Assembly (NCBI GenBank): GCA_001986395.2
Contig: MQVO02000002.1
Coordinates: 3,100,001 to 3,164,000, forward strand
DNA length: 64,000 nt
Direction of reading: 5' to 3'
Source: Irpex lacteus
Taxonomy: Eukaryota; Basidiomycota; Agaricomycetes; Polyporales; Irpicaceae
The position numbers and the translations under genes are program-made. Of the stretch, positions 36,201-48,239 are shown one piece after another (positions within the stretch are counted from its first letter, which is position 1; every line of letters begins with the position of its first letter). Under the pieces are notes generated by a model. The model did no database searches, was not told where the DNA came from, and worked only from the letters and a program-made list of their open reading frames with translations.

Positions 36201-36379
36201 AAACCACTCACCAATTTACGCTTCCGGCACTGATGACACGCCTAATTGAAGTGCAAAATTTAGCCGTGGGGCAGGAGGGTAACGCAAAGGAGAAAGCACT
36301 GAACCTGATAGCGTTTGAGACTGGGCGCATTCGTCTTGGACGAGTGGTGGTTTTCAGAACTGGACGCTGCCTTGGGCAT
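33209..36379 (-). CDS. Zn2Cys6 transcription factor with fungal-specific TF domain
   Basis: A multi-exon gene whose exon 1 starts MPKAASSSENHH at 36379. The next exons give the zinc cluster ACHQCRKRKLKCDAKRPTCSTC, whose sixth Cys arrives only after 23 further residues (QPDCTYDE). A short coiled coil (YEKMESKIRMTVFQLE, then ENQLHEKDKT) probably mediates dimerisation. A Ser/Pro-rich linker precedes the fungal_trans middle homology region (HSSVESFFACHMHATRLFHAPTFLASL; ILHAMCAVGSLY; EIRRNTFWIGRQM). The C-terminal part includes TLLDLQVF, MCWFMAGRVLVRFL and a tail ending EHLTLTI. Targets cannot be deduced. Exon boundaries in the 3' third are my best reading; the overall extent is more certain than each junction. 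Confidence 0.85.
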
Positions 36380-36945
36380 CGAAAAAAGGCGAAAGGGGGA
36401 GTCGAACACAGGACACAATGAGAACAATGCAGGGGTTGAACCCAAAGAGCAGAACGAGCAAAGACAAGTAGTGGCAGTCGGGAGGGTGTAATTTCGAGGG
36501 GAATGAGGCCGGAGTTGATTGACTCTCCTGTATATCGAGGCTTCGCTGGCCAGGGAACCAGCGCCTTGCCATTTAGGGGCGTCTCGGAGACCTGCGGGAC
36601 CTGGGAGACCTCGCCCTAGTTTCCGACTTTCCCGGATCTCTCCAAACGGGGTATTTAGATCTGTGCCCTATGAGCGTCTCTGCCGGAATGAGGTGCCTTT
36701 TGCAAGAAAATCAACTGAATACGTCAAGAATACGTTCTCCGCCGGTCAACAAAACCTCAGACCAGTATCCACGAGCACCCGGCACGGTCGACAGCATAAA
36801 TAGTAACAACATAAATACAGTACTATAGCGATATGCAGGACAGCGTAGAGATGTAAAAACAAGCTTTTCGTACATAACGCCTCCCACAGAAGTATGGAAG
36901 GCGCATGGGATGCCGCAACCAGCGACCCTGGGGCGATCAAAGGAC
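36380..36945. other. Upstream region of the zinc-cluster gene
   Basis: This covers the promoter of the zinc-cluster gene and the 3' UTR of the PhoD-like gene. No further coding sequence is supported. Confidence 0.5.
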
Positions 36946-39900
36946 CTACTTCGACCAGCGTGGTGGAGGGCTGTTTACGGCATACCTGAGAGTGCGAGAG
37001 AGAAAAGTCTCATGATCAGCTCAACCCAACAAACCTAGTAACCTTCACAAATTGAAGATTGCGCAGTGAACTCACCCCACAGTGTGTCCATGTCCCTTGT
37101 TCTGCTCGACACGGACATCAAACTCCAAATCTCCGGAAGGCTGCCAATTGACAGAGCACCAGTTTCGTCGACCCATAACATACTTACTCTTCGAACTGCC
37201 ACCGTTGGTATCGTGAGTGAACAGCGGGACCTGGACCGTAACGTCTGAATTCAGGGCCTATCTGCGGATCAAATAGATCATCTCACCATGGTCTCGTCGG
37301 TGTCTAAATGGTGGAGAGTCCGGTGCGTCTTCGTTGCCAAAGTTCCCACCATTGTCAGCACCCCGTTTGGTGGCCTGTGGGACAATCAGTCCTCAAACAA
37401 ACTTTCCCATCAATGGAAAAGAGCACACGTACGGTGTATTCACTATCGCGCCTAAAATAACGAAACAAGCATCAGAAACCCCGCACAGCGCCCCTTTACG
37501 AAGCAACTCACTCGTCACCACGTTGAGCATGTATCGATAGTCCTGCGCGGGAGGAACGTCATGTTCCTTCTTTCCCTTGACGTAGGTCTTCAGGACTCCA
37601 ACAGCCGCGCAGTGGACGTCTCCGGACAAAAACGTCACTCGTATATATTTGGTCTTCGCCAGGTGCTGCAACTGCTCAATAAACCAATTACGTTCTCTCT
37701 AATTGATCAATCAGTCTCGCGGGAAGACAAGGAACTTTAGATTATGAGAGCAACGAACCTTGTGCGATTTAGCGGTCCAATGGTCGTTCTACGATCGAAC
37801 CCTCCATGTCAGTGGGAAATAGCCGGGCTGTTTTAAGCCTCCAGAGCAACATACCAAGTCGTCAAGCAGCTCCGCATCTGCGTTGAATTTGTTCACAAAG
37901 CCGGACAAGCCCATTGATCCCGCTCTTCCGAGCGCCACCAAAGGGTTAAGTTTCGACTCCAGCGCAGTCTCTAGAAAGACCATGCGTGGGTAGGCAATCG
38001 GGATACCTGTACAGGGTAGCGTAAGACGGCGGCCGTCGCGGTACCGCACAAAAGATCCGGCAACTCGCCTATCTGAACCACAAGATGTTCCACGTTGTCT
38101 GGCATTCGAGAAAGGCGATCAAAGACAACGGTGTATTCCTGATCGCTGCAGACCTGGGTCTTTTTCCTTTCCGCTCTACGGATCACGAACAGTGCTCAGT
38201 TATGTTCAGGCAATAAACCAGAAATAACTCACCGGCAGTCTAGCAACAGCATATAAACTTGCGGCCCGAGATAGGTAAGGAAGGAATGTGAGGGGAACGG
38301 GATAAACGGGCCTGGGCCGCCGATTATCAACGACCTAAACGGATGACGATTCACATCCACGCCGTCAGTCTCCACTGCACCGACGATTTAGCCTTTGTTC
38401 CAATCCAGAGAATATGACGCCCACAAACTAACTGTTGATGAAGCACTGGAACAACAAAAAGAAGAAATATCCTCGTGAACCGATTCTACGCAGACCTTGG
38501 AGTCAGCGGAATTGAGTTCGCTTAGGGGGTGAACATGGCCTTACTCCTTGAATACAGATGAATTCATCAAGTCATCAGGATCTAGACACACCACCAACTC
38601 AGGTTAGAGAGTAGGCCAAAGCGTGTGTCGTGTGCTTACTGACAGCTCCCGAAACCATCGATCTTCGCCAAGCCATATTCAGCTCCCAGGTCCCGCTAAA
38701 GCATTCCATTGGAACTCACCAAATCTAAGTTTATAAATCAGCTCGTAAACAGGTGTCCGCCACAGCAGAACGCTTACCATGATCATCTACAACACAAAAG
38801 TGACGTTATGAGTAAAGGGGCTTGATGACTGAGACGTTTACTCACCCAGCATGTTTAGCATGGGTCTTCCTCGCCACAAGCGACGTCAGCATGACACTAA
38901 GTTATGCAAAGAGCAACTTGAACTTACATCGAACTATTTGCCCTAGCGAAAGCTCCACTGCGGAAAGCTTGACAATAATGGTTGAAATAGAATCTGTCAA
39001 TGGCGAAACGCATCTCCTCCGTTAGCGGATAGTTTTTCTTCCTCTCTGGTGCCTTGGTTGTCACCCATTCTTGCATTTCTGGTTCACGAACGAGAGCATC
39101 GCAGTACAATTGATCGCCGCCACCGACCAATGCATGGTATGGTTGCTCGGCGTGTTTCTCGAGGAGATCAGCCCACACCGGATCGTAACCGCTCTGAAAT
39201 CCTGGTCCACGGAAATCGTCAGGATTGACACCTGCGCTAAACCCATTGCACTAACGGAAAACAGGTGAGTCCGTTAGACTGCGCGATGACAAACGAGGTG
39301 CAAGAATGCTCACAGAATACGCCGCCCAACGCATATTCTGGTTGCGCCCAGGAACGAAGAAGTCCATTTCGATGCCGTTATTCACGCTGTACGACACTCG
39401 CATTTCGTTGGGTCCGAGAGGGATGTGAATCATGAACCTCCAAAACGTGAAGGTGCTACGTAATTGACACCGGTTACTTCATTGGATCTCAGAAGGCAGT
39501 GAAGAGCATCTTACCCTCCGCTGCCGCAGTACACCCATATTTGCTGGGCAGGTACCGTCTGCGAGATCGCGTTCGGGCCCATTGAGCTCATATACTCATG
39601 TAGGTTGTTGTCACCCGGCTGTACATTTGACAGCGGGTCCGCAGGGTGCGGTGCCAGCTGATGAAGCGACCTCGAACGGTTGCGACCGTGAGTCTGCGAC
39701 GCAACGCGAGCGAGTCTTGACGAACGGTCGGGGTCCCACGCATACGTCAATGTAGGATGAGGCTCGTATATTGAGCCGGCATCGGCGGCTAGTGACGAGA
39801 TAGAGTTGAGTTGTTAGGAAGAACAAGATAATCTGAAATGTATATGTATACGCACTGACGATCAAAGCAGCGCCGTGCCATACTCCGTCTGCGTCTACTG

Positions 39901-40273
39901 TGTCGTACCGCAGCAATGGTCCGCACATGAACTGCAGGATGGGGTCCATCCTAGCCACTCGCAAGTTTCTCGACCGCTCAACAGCGGTCATTCCTGCTAG
40001 CTGCTGAGTAGCATAGAGGTATTGATGATTTTGGAAGTCTTCGTCTGTACTCGGGTGGGCAGAGTTCTGCCCATTGACAGTAGAAGGTGCATTAGGTACC
40101 GGCCAGCTGGGCTGATAGCGGTCGTCTTTGGGAGGAGGGGTCGGAAGTGCTGAGTTCAAAGCATTCGGTGTGAAGGGGCTAGGAGGTGGTTGAAATCCTC
40201 CAACAAAGGGCTCCGGGAGAGGACCAACTTCTTCCACAGGACGAAATCTCCCATCCGGACCTCTCTGGGGCAT
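36946..40273 (-). CDS. PhoD-like phosphatase domain protein
   Basis: Start at 40273 (MPQRGPDGRFRPV); end at a TAG at 36946 after YAVNSPPPRWSK. Many exons. The N-terminal ~150 residues are Pro-rich and precede the conserved RVARMDPILQFMCGPLLRYDTVDADGVWHGAALI. The phosphatase core is readable as QIWVYCGSGG, HALVGGGDQLYCDALV, DDHDLIDGFGSYPDD, GGPGPFIPFPSHSFLTYLGPQVYMLLLDCR and VTFLSGDVHCAAVGVLK, which carry the Asp/His metal ligands of the PhoD fold. Founding PhoD enzymes are secreted phosphodiesterases. This large fungal branch has no signal peptide and is probably intracellular; its substrate is unknown to me. Exon junctions were not all verified. Confidence 0.88.
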
Positions 40274-40905
40274 CGACCATCGTGCTTCTTCCTAGAAATC
40301 CATGACCCCCTGAACGTTAATATCGGCTGCTTCAAATACTAATTTGCCTCTACTGCGCACCTCTTTCCTTGCCCGATGCAAAGCATGCCATCCTGCGTTA
40401 TCCATGCTAGCTCACTATCGTCTGGAACCAAGCGTCTTCGGACTTAGAGCGTCGTGTGCGCGGTGTAGAGTACGGGTATCGTTTGTGCTGCGTGTATGTC
40501 GCCGTGAGAGGGTATAGAGGCAGAGAACAAGGCTCAAACACACCGCTTGGCGCTGTGAGGTCGACCACACTGCACAGTCCAAGTTGCGCATGTCGACATT
40601 TTTATCCGACTGATCTCAGCCAAGCGACTCGGATGGTCCGTTCAGATGATTCACAGCGTCTCATTGTCGTATTTCCGAACCCACATCTCCGACGGCTTTA
40701 CCTTCAGTTGAATACACTTTCGTGGGATGAGCTCAGCTGAACGCTGGCTGAGAGCACGATGCCGAAGTCTATGCCGATGCCAAGGCTAGTGCAGAATACT
40801 TTGAATGCATAGTATGTCGGATTCAATCCCGCCCAGATTACTCCCAGTTCCATTATTTATCCAATGTACATGACGTGTTAGAGTAAGGCATACCAAGTCC
40901 CCGTC
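40274..40905. other. Upstream region of the PhoD-like gene
   Basis: Intergenic, about 630 bp, holding the PhoD-like promoter and the CAP 3' UTR. Nothing coding is supported. Confidence 0.5.
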
Positions 40906-42913
40906 TCAACCAGCGTGTTCTACAGCAGACGTGACCAGCTTGCCGTTCTTGATCACAGTCTTGAACATCTCCGGCACAGGATGCTCACTAAAGATACCCT
41001 CCTCTTCGCCCTCAACAGGAAGCTGAATGTTGATCGCGCTGCACTTCGCTGTCGTAATCTCAATGCCGAGGCAGTCCTTCGAAAGGTAGATAATACCCGA
41101 GTCCGTAGAATCGAGCTGGACAGTGGGAGCGGTGCCAGTAATCTGCAGCTGGAACGAAGGCGAGTTGGTTACCGAGACCGAGGAGATCACGGACTCGATA
41201 AGCACGCTGGTCTTCGTGCAGTTCACTATGGAAACCCAATTGTTTTGTTTTCAGTATCGTGATGTCGTGGAGAACTGATCAATGTCTTTACCGAGGGTTA
41301 CTGCATTCACTTTGCCCTTTACGATAACGGTGGTGTTCTTGCAACCATACAAGTTGATCGTATGTGAAATGTCAGTGTCGTCGATGGTCAAGTTCGACTC
41401 GTTCTCGTGGTGTTCCTGATTCCGTGTATTTAGCAAAAACCAGAGACATCATCTGAAGAAAAAGAAAACTCACGACCAGCCATTTACTACCTTCCAAGGC
41501 AAACTTCGAGGGCTTCTTGCCTGCAAGCGCTTGAGGCTTGGTCGGCTTTATGGGTTTCTTGGGTGCCGCTGAGGCTGATTATCGAATACAATCAGTCACA
41601 GCAGCGGCGATATGAAGGTAGTATCTTACGTGTCGTGGCAGGTACTGTGCTTCCTGCACGGAGCGAGGGGTTCTTGTGTGTCATCTCACTCTTGTCAACC
41701 TTTCTCAGACCCTTCGTAACATCAGAGCCACGATTGATTTCAGCGAAAACAGCAGTCACACCACCGGCAGCAGGTGTAGCTGCTGCGGGCGCGGGAGGCG
41801 GTGGAGGCCCAGGTGGTGGCGGGGGCGGAGGGGGCGGAGGTGCACCACCTGCTGCAGCAGAACCGGCTGACTTGTATTCACTTGTTGAGACACCCTAAGT
41901 GTTGTTGGTCAATGCCAGAAAAGTTGACTGTCACTAGGACGTACCTTCGCATTCCAGACTAAGCCAGTGGTGTGGAACTCAACAACATACTTGCGCAGCT
42001 CCTCTAATACGCCGTACCACCCTCTAACCCATTCTACTTGCTTTGGATCCCTGAGTGATACTATCAGAGGGGCAGTCACAACGATGCGCAGACATTGACG
42101 TACTTATCCTTGTGCTCCTTTATTATCCTGTTACCATAGAACTCCGCAGCTTCCTTGATACTCTGAATATACGGGCCTGGTTTGGGAGACTACGTACATA
42201 ATCAGCACAAGTATACCTGTCATGCAACGCCAGTCACTTACTACAACAACCCAGCCAACAGCAGGTGCGCCTTCCGCAAGAGTAGTATGATGATTGTTCC
42301 AGTCCCTATCTTTCCTGTTTGCCTCCTTTGCGTGCGCAACCGCTTCTATGTCCTTGGATAGTGGCAGCAGGAGCGACTCAAGAGTACTCTTGTCTGGTTG
42401 CTTGCAAGCACCAGCGACCTCAAGGAGCTCTCTTAGCCCCAAGAACTCCTTCTCAACCAAACCAACCTACAAAGCAATAAGGTCAATGCCGCTGCTCGCT
42501 TACATACCTGGCAGATCTTCCCACAACTAACCTGATCAATAACTGACTGACTCGCAAAGCTACCCGTCAGCTGAACCCATGGCTTCAGCTTGCCCTCGAT
42601 AACCTGCTCATCAAAGACAGTGACGCTTCTGGGTAATTCTGCGGGTGCTGCTGCTGCCGCCGGAGGAGGTGGTGGCGGTGGGGAGGTGGAACGGGCGTAG
42701 GCTCGCTAGATTGAGCTGAGATTATCGTAGTACCACCCGAAGCTTGTGGCACGGTATTTTGTCCAAGAGCTGCAAGATCCTCAAGCCGTGAGGTAGCAGC
42801 TTCAAGTCTATAAAATCGCTTCAGATCGCACACTACATTGAGCACAAAGTAGCAGGGTAGACATACCTCTTGATAATAGTCGCGAGTGAATGTAACCCGC
42901 CAGTCGAAGCCAT
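40906..42913 (-). CDS. Adenylyl cyclase-associated protein CAP/Srv2
   Basis: The start at 42913 gives MASTGGLHSLATIIKRLEAATSRLEDL, the conserved N-terminal cyclase-binding helix (RLEAA.SRLED). The helical-folded domain follows (GKLKPWVQLTGSFASQSVIDQ, LGLRELLEVAGACKQPDKS, KDIEAVAHAKEANRKDRDWNNHH, APAVGWVVV, EWVRGWYGVLEELRKYV). Poly-proline segments lie near 42660-42690 and 41770-41850. The C-terminal CARP/beta-helix domain (NCTKTSVLIESVISSVSVTNSPSFQLQITG...) binds actin and recycles cofilin-actin. The reading frame breaks within the first poly-Pro segment: upstream reads EPTPVPPP in one frame, downstream TSPPPPPPPAAAAAPAELPRSVTVFDEQ in another. No intron can account for it. Confidence 0.9.
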
Positions 42914-44407
42914 GATCACGTACGGTTCTCAGTCGCGTGCGGGATAGACGTTGAGTATGGCGGCGCGTTGAGCGGTTTTATACTGCGTTACGACCGAAGC
43001 ACAGCAGGTTGGCGCAGCAATGAAGAGAGGTGGATAACGGTCGTGTTCCAAGTTGCTTGGTCGTTGCAATGAGGCGGCATCAGCCTCCGCTTTAGGGAAC
43101 GCGATCAGGCGCTCGACGGTGGTCGCTAGCACAGCCACCTGTACGGCGGCGAACTCTACAGCAACTTGCTCTCAACGTTCAGGACTACGGACCTCTATTT
43201 CTACAGAATTAATCTCGCAGCGACAAGAGGCGTTGTGAAGCATTAGATACTCGCTTGGTTCATCGTAGCGAGTATCTCAGGCCTCACAACTGTCCGCAAC
43301 AGTGCGCGCATTGTACAAGGCATCAAGTAAAGTAGACCTACGCACATGTAGGTGGCACCCAGCCTGAAAATTAAAGTACCCTCTGGAATGAAAGACATGT
43401 ACTCGAGAAGGTAGGTAAGCATGTTAAGCTTACTACTGATCGAATAACTACCGGCAGCAAGCGCTAAAAACTCTACTACACCTCTCAATTGCTCGGTGTC
43501 TTCGTGGACAATTATATATTTATACCTGCCCCTCAGGCTGGAAATGGGTTAATTCACTCATGAGAGCGTTATGCTATAATTCTGTAAGCGCATCTAGCAG
43601 GATATTGACACGAAGATACATCTAGCATGGTGTGTCTACGACACAATATTGCTCCTCACAAACCCATCGGATGGCAGATGGTGGGATTGCAACAGTGTGA
43701 GACCTTTCTCCGAATCTTCGTATACTAGCCTATCTTTCTACAGGAGATTATGGTATTTGTTTGCGCCTGAGCTCATTGTATACACGTTGTTTGACGTTGG
43801 CAAGCCCTTGTATTCCTCCTGCGCCTCCTCAGATATGTGAGTTCGCTTAGATGGCTTCTCGTCTGGTAGTACTCATCAGTACTCATCGCGTCGATACTGA
43901 CAAGAACACGAATCTGCGGTAAGATGCCTAGAAGCTTGACAATTACCTTATAACAGAGCTTACCTTGAATGTGACTTGAATATGCCTATGTCACGTTAAA
44001 GTGGCCACACCCATTTACTTCCCGCGATCCCGGCTCGATACTGCAAGGTGCGATCGTATCCTCACATTTCAAGTGCTCAAGTCAGTCCCGCACACCATAG
44101 AACACATGCATCGAGACACTAGTTGATAAACTCCGGACCACGATGTACAAGTACAGATGCCGCAAAGGCACTACCAGTCCCTCCCCCCATGTCCGACTAT
44201 CTACTCGTACGACGAAGTGCCGAACATGGCACACAAGGATAGTAGTGGCTTGTGCAGATACATATAAGATACTTTAGAAAGGAAAAGAAAAGAAACGTAG
44301 CCAAAAAAATTCGTCGCCGGGTCGTCGTAACATATGGGGTAGCCAGTATTCGAGGTAACGCGCAAATATAGAAGTCGAGTAGATCACGTAGTAGCATTAG
44401 ATAGGAC
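42914..44407. other. Intergenic region, nothing supported
   Basis: About 1.5 kb with only short, unrelated open frames on both strands. It includes the CAP promoter on one side and the histone H1 3' UTR on the other. Confidence 0.5.
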
Positions 44408-45747
44408 TCATGCCTTCTTTGCTGCCTGTGAGCATTGTGAGCAATTGTTTAAGACTTAAATCTGACAAAGTGACGAACCCTGCTAGCGCGGCTGGAAGTT
44501 GTAGCCGGTGCCTTCTTGGCAGGTGCTTTCTTAGCAGCAGCCTTAGCCTTGGGTGCAGAGGCAGCAGCTGTAGTTGCCTACAATGAAAAGTTTGAGTCAA
44601 ATGACCCTAGTGCGGAATGAACGCAAGTTTCTCACCTTCTTCGCCGAGTCCCTTCGGCTAGTAGTCGTAGTCTTCTTCACCGGTGCGGTCTTCTTTGCAG
44701 CCGTCTTCGCAGGAGCTGCCTTCTTCGGCTCAGCCTTCGCAGCAGCAGCCTTCTTGGTGTCAGCCTTAGCAGAGGCCTTAGCTTTGGTAGCAGCGGGCGC
44801 CTTTGTTGTCGTAGCCTTCTTAGCAGTAGCCTTTGGTTTAGCAGCGCTCTTAGCAGTGGTGGCCTTAGTGGAAGCCTTCTCTTTGATTACAGGCTTCTTT
44901 GCCGCGACTGGCTTCGCCTTAGTTGCAGCAGCGGGCTTAGCCTTAGAGGCCGGCTTCGCGGTCTTAGACTCTGGCTTGTTCTGCAGAGTTCATGTAAGTA
45001 AGCGCACGTGTAAGATTCCCACACAGAATACCTACCTCTTTAGAGGCCGCATCGGTGGGGCGAACAGCTTTGGGGGCAAGCTTGACACGTCCAGAAGGTC
45101 CTGTAGAATAGGATACGAATTTAGGGACATGCTATATGAAATACGGGCGAAGAGTGAAATATTTACCCTTGGGGAGAGCGAAGATGTTCTTATCCGCGCC
45201 AGAACTGATGGCCTTGCTGAGCTGGGTAACTTGAGCATTGCCGATTTGAAGGTCATACTTCTCCTCAACAAACCTATGCAAGAGCTGTAATCAATATATG
45301 TCGCTAGAGGTGAAGGGAAAGAAGTACTTCTTGATCTGGGGCCGGGAAACACCGGATCGAGCATCCTCAGGGTGAGCCGTGATGCATTCCTATTAAGAGG
45401 GAACAAGTATCAGCAATGTCACATACGACGAAGAAGTATGCATGTTGTGGGATGCCGAAGTGGAAGAAACGTATTTGCAAACAGGGTGGGACTGAGAGGT
45501 GGGAAGTGGCGCGCGGGATCAGTCGTGCCCTCCGCCCTACCCCTTTTGGTCCCATGGCGGGCAGCGACCACGAAGCACCGTATTTCAGAGGTTTTCGTCG
45601 ACCAGCCACACGAGCATCAACCATTAGACAGTGTATAGTACTCACTCTGATCATGTCGATCCACGGAGGGTGGACGGCAGCGGGGCGAGCTGCGCCCTTC
45701 TTGGCTGCACCGGATTTGGTAGCAGATGCCTTCTTCGCAACAGCCAT
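44408..45747 (-). CDS. Linker histone H1
   Basis: Exon 1 from 45747 encodes MAVAKKASATKSGAAKKGAARPAAVHPPWIDMIR. A second exon gives ECITAHPEDARSGVSRPQIKKFVEEKY, then GNAQVTQLSKAISSGADKNIFALPKGPSGRVKLAPK, the winged-helix globular domain of H1/H5. The long tail is almost pure Lys/Ala/Pro (AKPAAATKAKPVAAKKPVIKEK and similar AKK repeats) and ends SSRASR|AAKKA. The protein binds linker DNA at the nucleosome dyad. Introns interrupt even the tail. In yeast-like fungi the gene is single-copy; copy number here is unknown. Confidence 0.93.
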
Positions 45748-46446
45748 TGCTATAGACGTTGAACAAGTAAAAGTTTGTAGTGGGGATTATTTGGGAGAGG
45801 TTCCAATGGACGGAAGAAGCGGGCAAAGGGGATAGACAGTAAGGGGACGGGGGATGGTGGTGGTTGAAGAGCAAGAGGTGTTGAAACTCCGAGCGCGTCG
45901 AGACAGTCAACAAACTGTATTCCTGGATCACGTGAGACATTTCAACCGTCGAGTGGGGTACATCGTCTCCAAAGCACGCGCATTCTCTCGTGGACATGGT
46001 TAAGTGATAATATGACTAGTGGGATGCATGTCCGACTTCTGCAGGGGAGAGTTAAACATCCATCTTTGTGGAAGGGTCGTCGACATCGTCTTCCTGCTTT
46101 CAAGGGACACTCAGGGGCAGTTTGGGCTTTCAATTTTCAGCCTACTTCTGAATCACGCGTCACATACCATCTAGTACATGTTTCCCATTCATTTTTATTT
46201 ATCCCGTTGTCCCTCATCCCTCCTGCAATATTTTTGTCGAGGATGCACTGTAATAACGCGTAGTGCACAGTTTCCTAAACAGGACGCGAAATGCGGTCAT
46301 CGCGCAGGATCTCGCGTCGGGATCTGATGGATTCCACGTGAGCTACAGGCGCTCGGTACCAGCCGACATCCAGGGCGCTCCTCTTCCCGAGGCCAAATCC
46401 GAGTTCATGCGTTGGCCAGTCCGGGCAAAACTCTGCTCTTACGGTC
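45748..46446. promoter_or_regulatory. Bidirectional promoter region between H1 and MZM1-like genes
   Basis: The two start codons diverge here (minus at 45747, plus at 46447). Short open frames are present but have no recognisable homology. Confidence 0.4.
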
Positions 46447-47532
46447 ATGTCGGTCTCAGCCTCTTTGCAGGCCTCAGCTCGTGCAGCTTACCGGGAGCTG
46501 CTGCGGGCATCTGCTGTAACTTTTGCTGGTGATGCGCCAGTGCGAAACGGTACGTAAGGTCTACAGTTTAGTGAGGTTGCTCAGCCACTAATACATACCA
46601 GCTTTCAAGTTGAAGATGCGAAACGAAATAATACCTAATTCTTCAGTCACGGACGCACAAGTATTTACTGAGAAAGTTACATTGGCTAAAGAAATAGCAG
46701 ATGTACTACGCAAGAACGTTGTGCAAGCCCGCAAAGTCGAGGATGAGACATGGAGTGCGCAATAACGTTCTTTCGCCCATGGCAGCATTATAACATTATT
46801 TGGTCATTTTAGAGCTGAACATTACCAAAGATACTGAACTGGGTGATAATGACACCATTAAGAACCCTCCGCCTGTGGAGTCCCGTCGTGGTTCGCGAGG
46901 ACAGACGAAGTACGTTGCCGCATTGCTATCTCTTCCACTTGTTAATCCAAGGGTTCTGAACTAGGTGTTGTTCTGCCTAATTAGCACATGTGTACAATAT
47001 GAGCCAAATAATGATGATACCACTCCTTCCTCATCCACCGCCCCTCCGGCAGTTCCGCGTTTCTATTCTCAATTGACGAAGGCCGCCAAGAACCGCACAG
47101 TGCCCGAAATTCGGGAAGAGGACCTGGAGGAATCTTTCGTCAGAGGTATTGTCACATAAATGGCTTCGGTAGGTGCTGGTCCTCACTAGTTCAAAGGTAG
47201 TGGACCGGGCGGGCAGTCAATCAACAAGACCGAAAATAACGTGCAGTTGCTGCATAAACCGACGGGCATACGAGTGACTTGTCAACAAACGCGTTCTTTG
47301 TCTCAGAACCGGGCTATAGCTCGAAAGATACTCCGTGACAAGGTCAGTTCATTCAGCGTTCGAGTATGGCATGTCTCACCTTTCGTGGTAGTTGGACAAG
47401 CTGTACAACCCTGGCTTGTCGAAACAGGAGATGCAGAGGGCAAAGCAGGTTGAAAGGGAGCGGCGGCGGCGAAAGAAGGCGAAGAAACGGGCAAAAGAGC
47501 GAGAGGAACGGAAGAGTAGTCCCGATGCCTAG
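46447..47532 (+). CDS. MZM1-like LYR-type complex III assembly factor joined in frame to a mitochondrial GGQ release-factor domain
   Basis: Exons 46447-46549, 46602-46754 and 46813-46909 encode an MZM1/LYRM7-type protein ([54 protein letters not shown]). That family chaperones the Rieske protein into complex III. Exons 46985-47145, 47197-47343 and 47393-47532 encode a class-I release-factor catalytic domain ([25 protein letters not shown]-type [12 protein letters not shown]) with a Lys/Arg-rich tail, as in mitochondrial MTRFR/Rso55 rescue proteins. The linking intron 46910-46984 has matching phase 2 ends, and the joined model is 801 nt, or 266 residues. If that intron is retained, the MZM1 part ends by itself at a TAG at 46962 (135 residues). 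The GGQ part has no in-frame ATG of its own after that stop. A separate GGQ gene with an unseen first exon remains possible. Confidence 0.75.
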
Positions 47533-48239
47533 TGGTTGGATCACTTGTCCTGACACCTCGGAGCGAGCCCAACGTTTAATCGGTATGGAGGGTATGCTCA
47601 TCCACATCAGCGTTTGTTCTACATCTACACGAGTTGCAAAATATCTTCGTGATGGTACTTATCAGTCGATTAGTTCACAGTGGCGAGTATATAGCTCGCG
47701 TCGGCACCGCAAGGTGAGATCTTACTCACAGCTAAGTTCTTCGCGAGATGGATGCAGTGTTGATTCAGTCCATCTAGGGAAGGTACGGTCAATTCTCTAC
47801 CCATACTTATGCTAAACTTCTCATGATAGCGTCGTAGCCATCTCAAGAGTAGATCCACAAATGTGAGAGTTTGTTCAAAGTCCGTTGTAACTCAAAAAAT
47901 CGGATATCCCGGCGCCGCCTCATGACAGTGGCTTAGTACTACGGAATACAGCTTTGCAGGCGTTCAACAGCGTTATGTTCGAGCTTGCCGATTCGAGCAG
48001 TCTCCTTACCCACATGTGTGCGTCTACTCAACGGCTTGGTCATGTTCTCACCTTGACTAGCTCAATCTTTATGATTCCCGCCGCAATCACGTCTCAGGTA
48101 GACATCTTTCACCACGTCTCTGGTGTTGATTGTCCGCAAGTGTCGCGTATATAGCTGTCCCTAGAGTCTCGTCTACGTTTTGCTCTTCCATTGTGCACGC
48201 TCAACGAACTATCTTCAACCTCCCGGGCCAGTGCTCACT
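47533..48239. other. Intergenic region, nothing supported
   Basis: About 700 bp between two plus-strand genes. Small open frames only. It should include the GGQ-gene 3' UTR and the promoter of the DUF6533-like gene. Confidence 0.5.

Noticed and set aside
36390..36420. tRNA T-arm-like sequence (minus-strand GTTCGACTCCC)
   Set aside because: No acceptor stem, D-arm or anticodon arm could be found around it, and it lies in the leader of the zinc-cluster gene.
40456..40740. 94-codon plus-strand frame upstream of the PhoD-like gene
   Set aside because: No homology or splice structure; it lies in the promoter region of a well-supported minus-strand gene.
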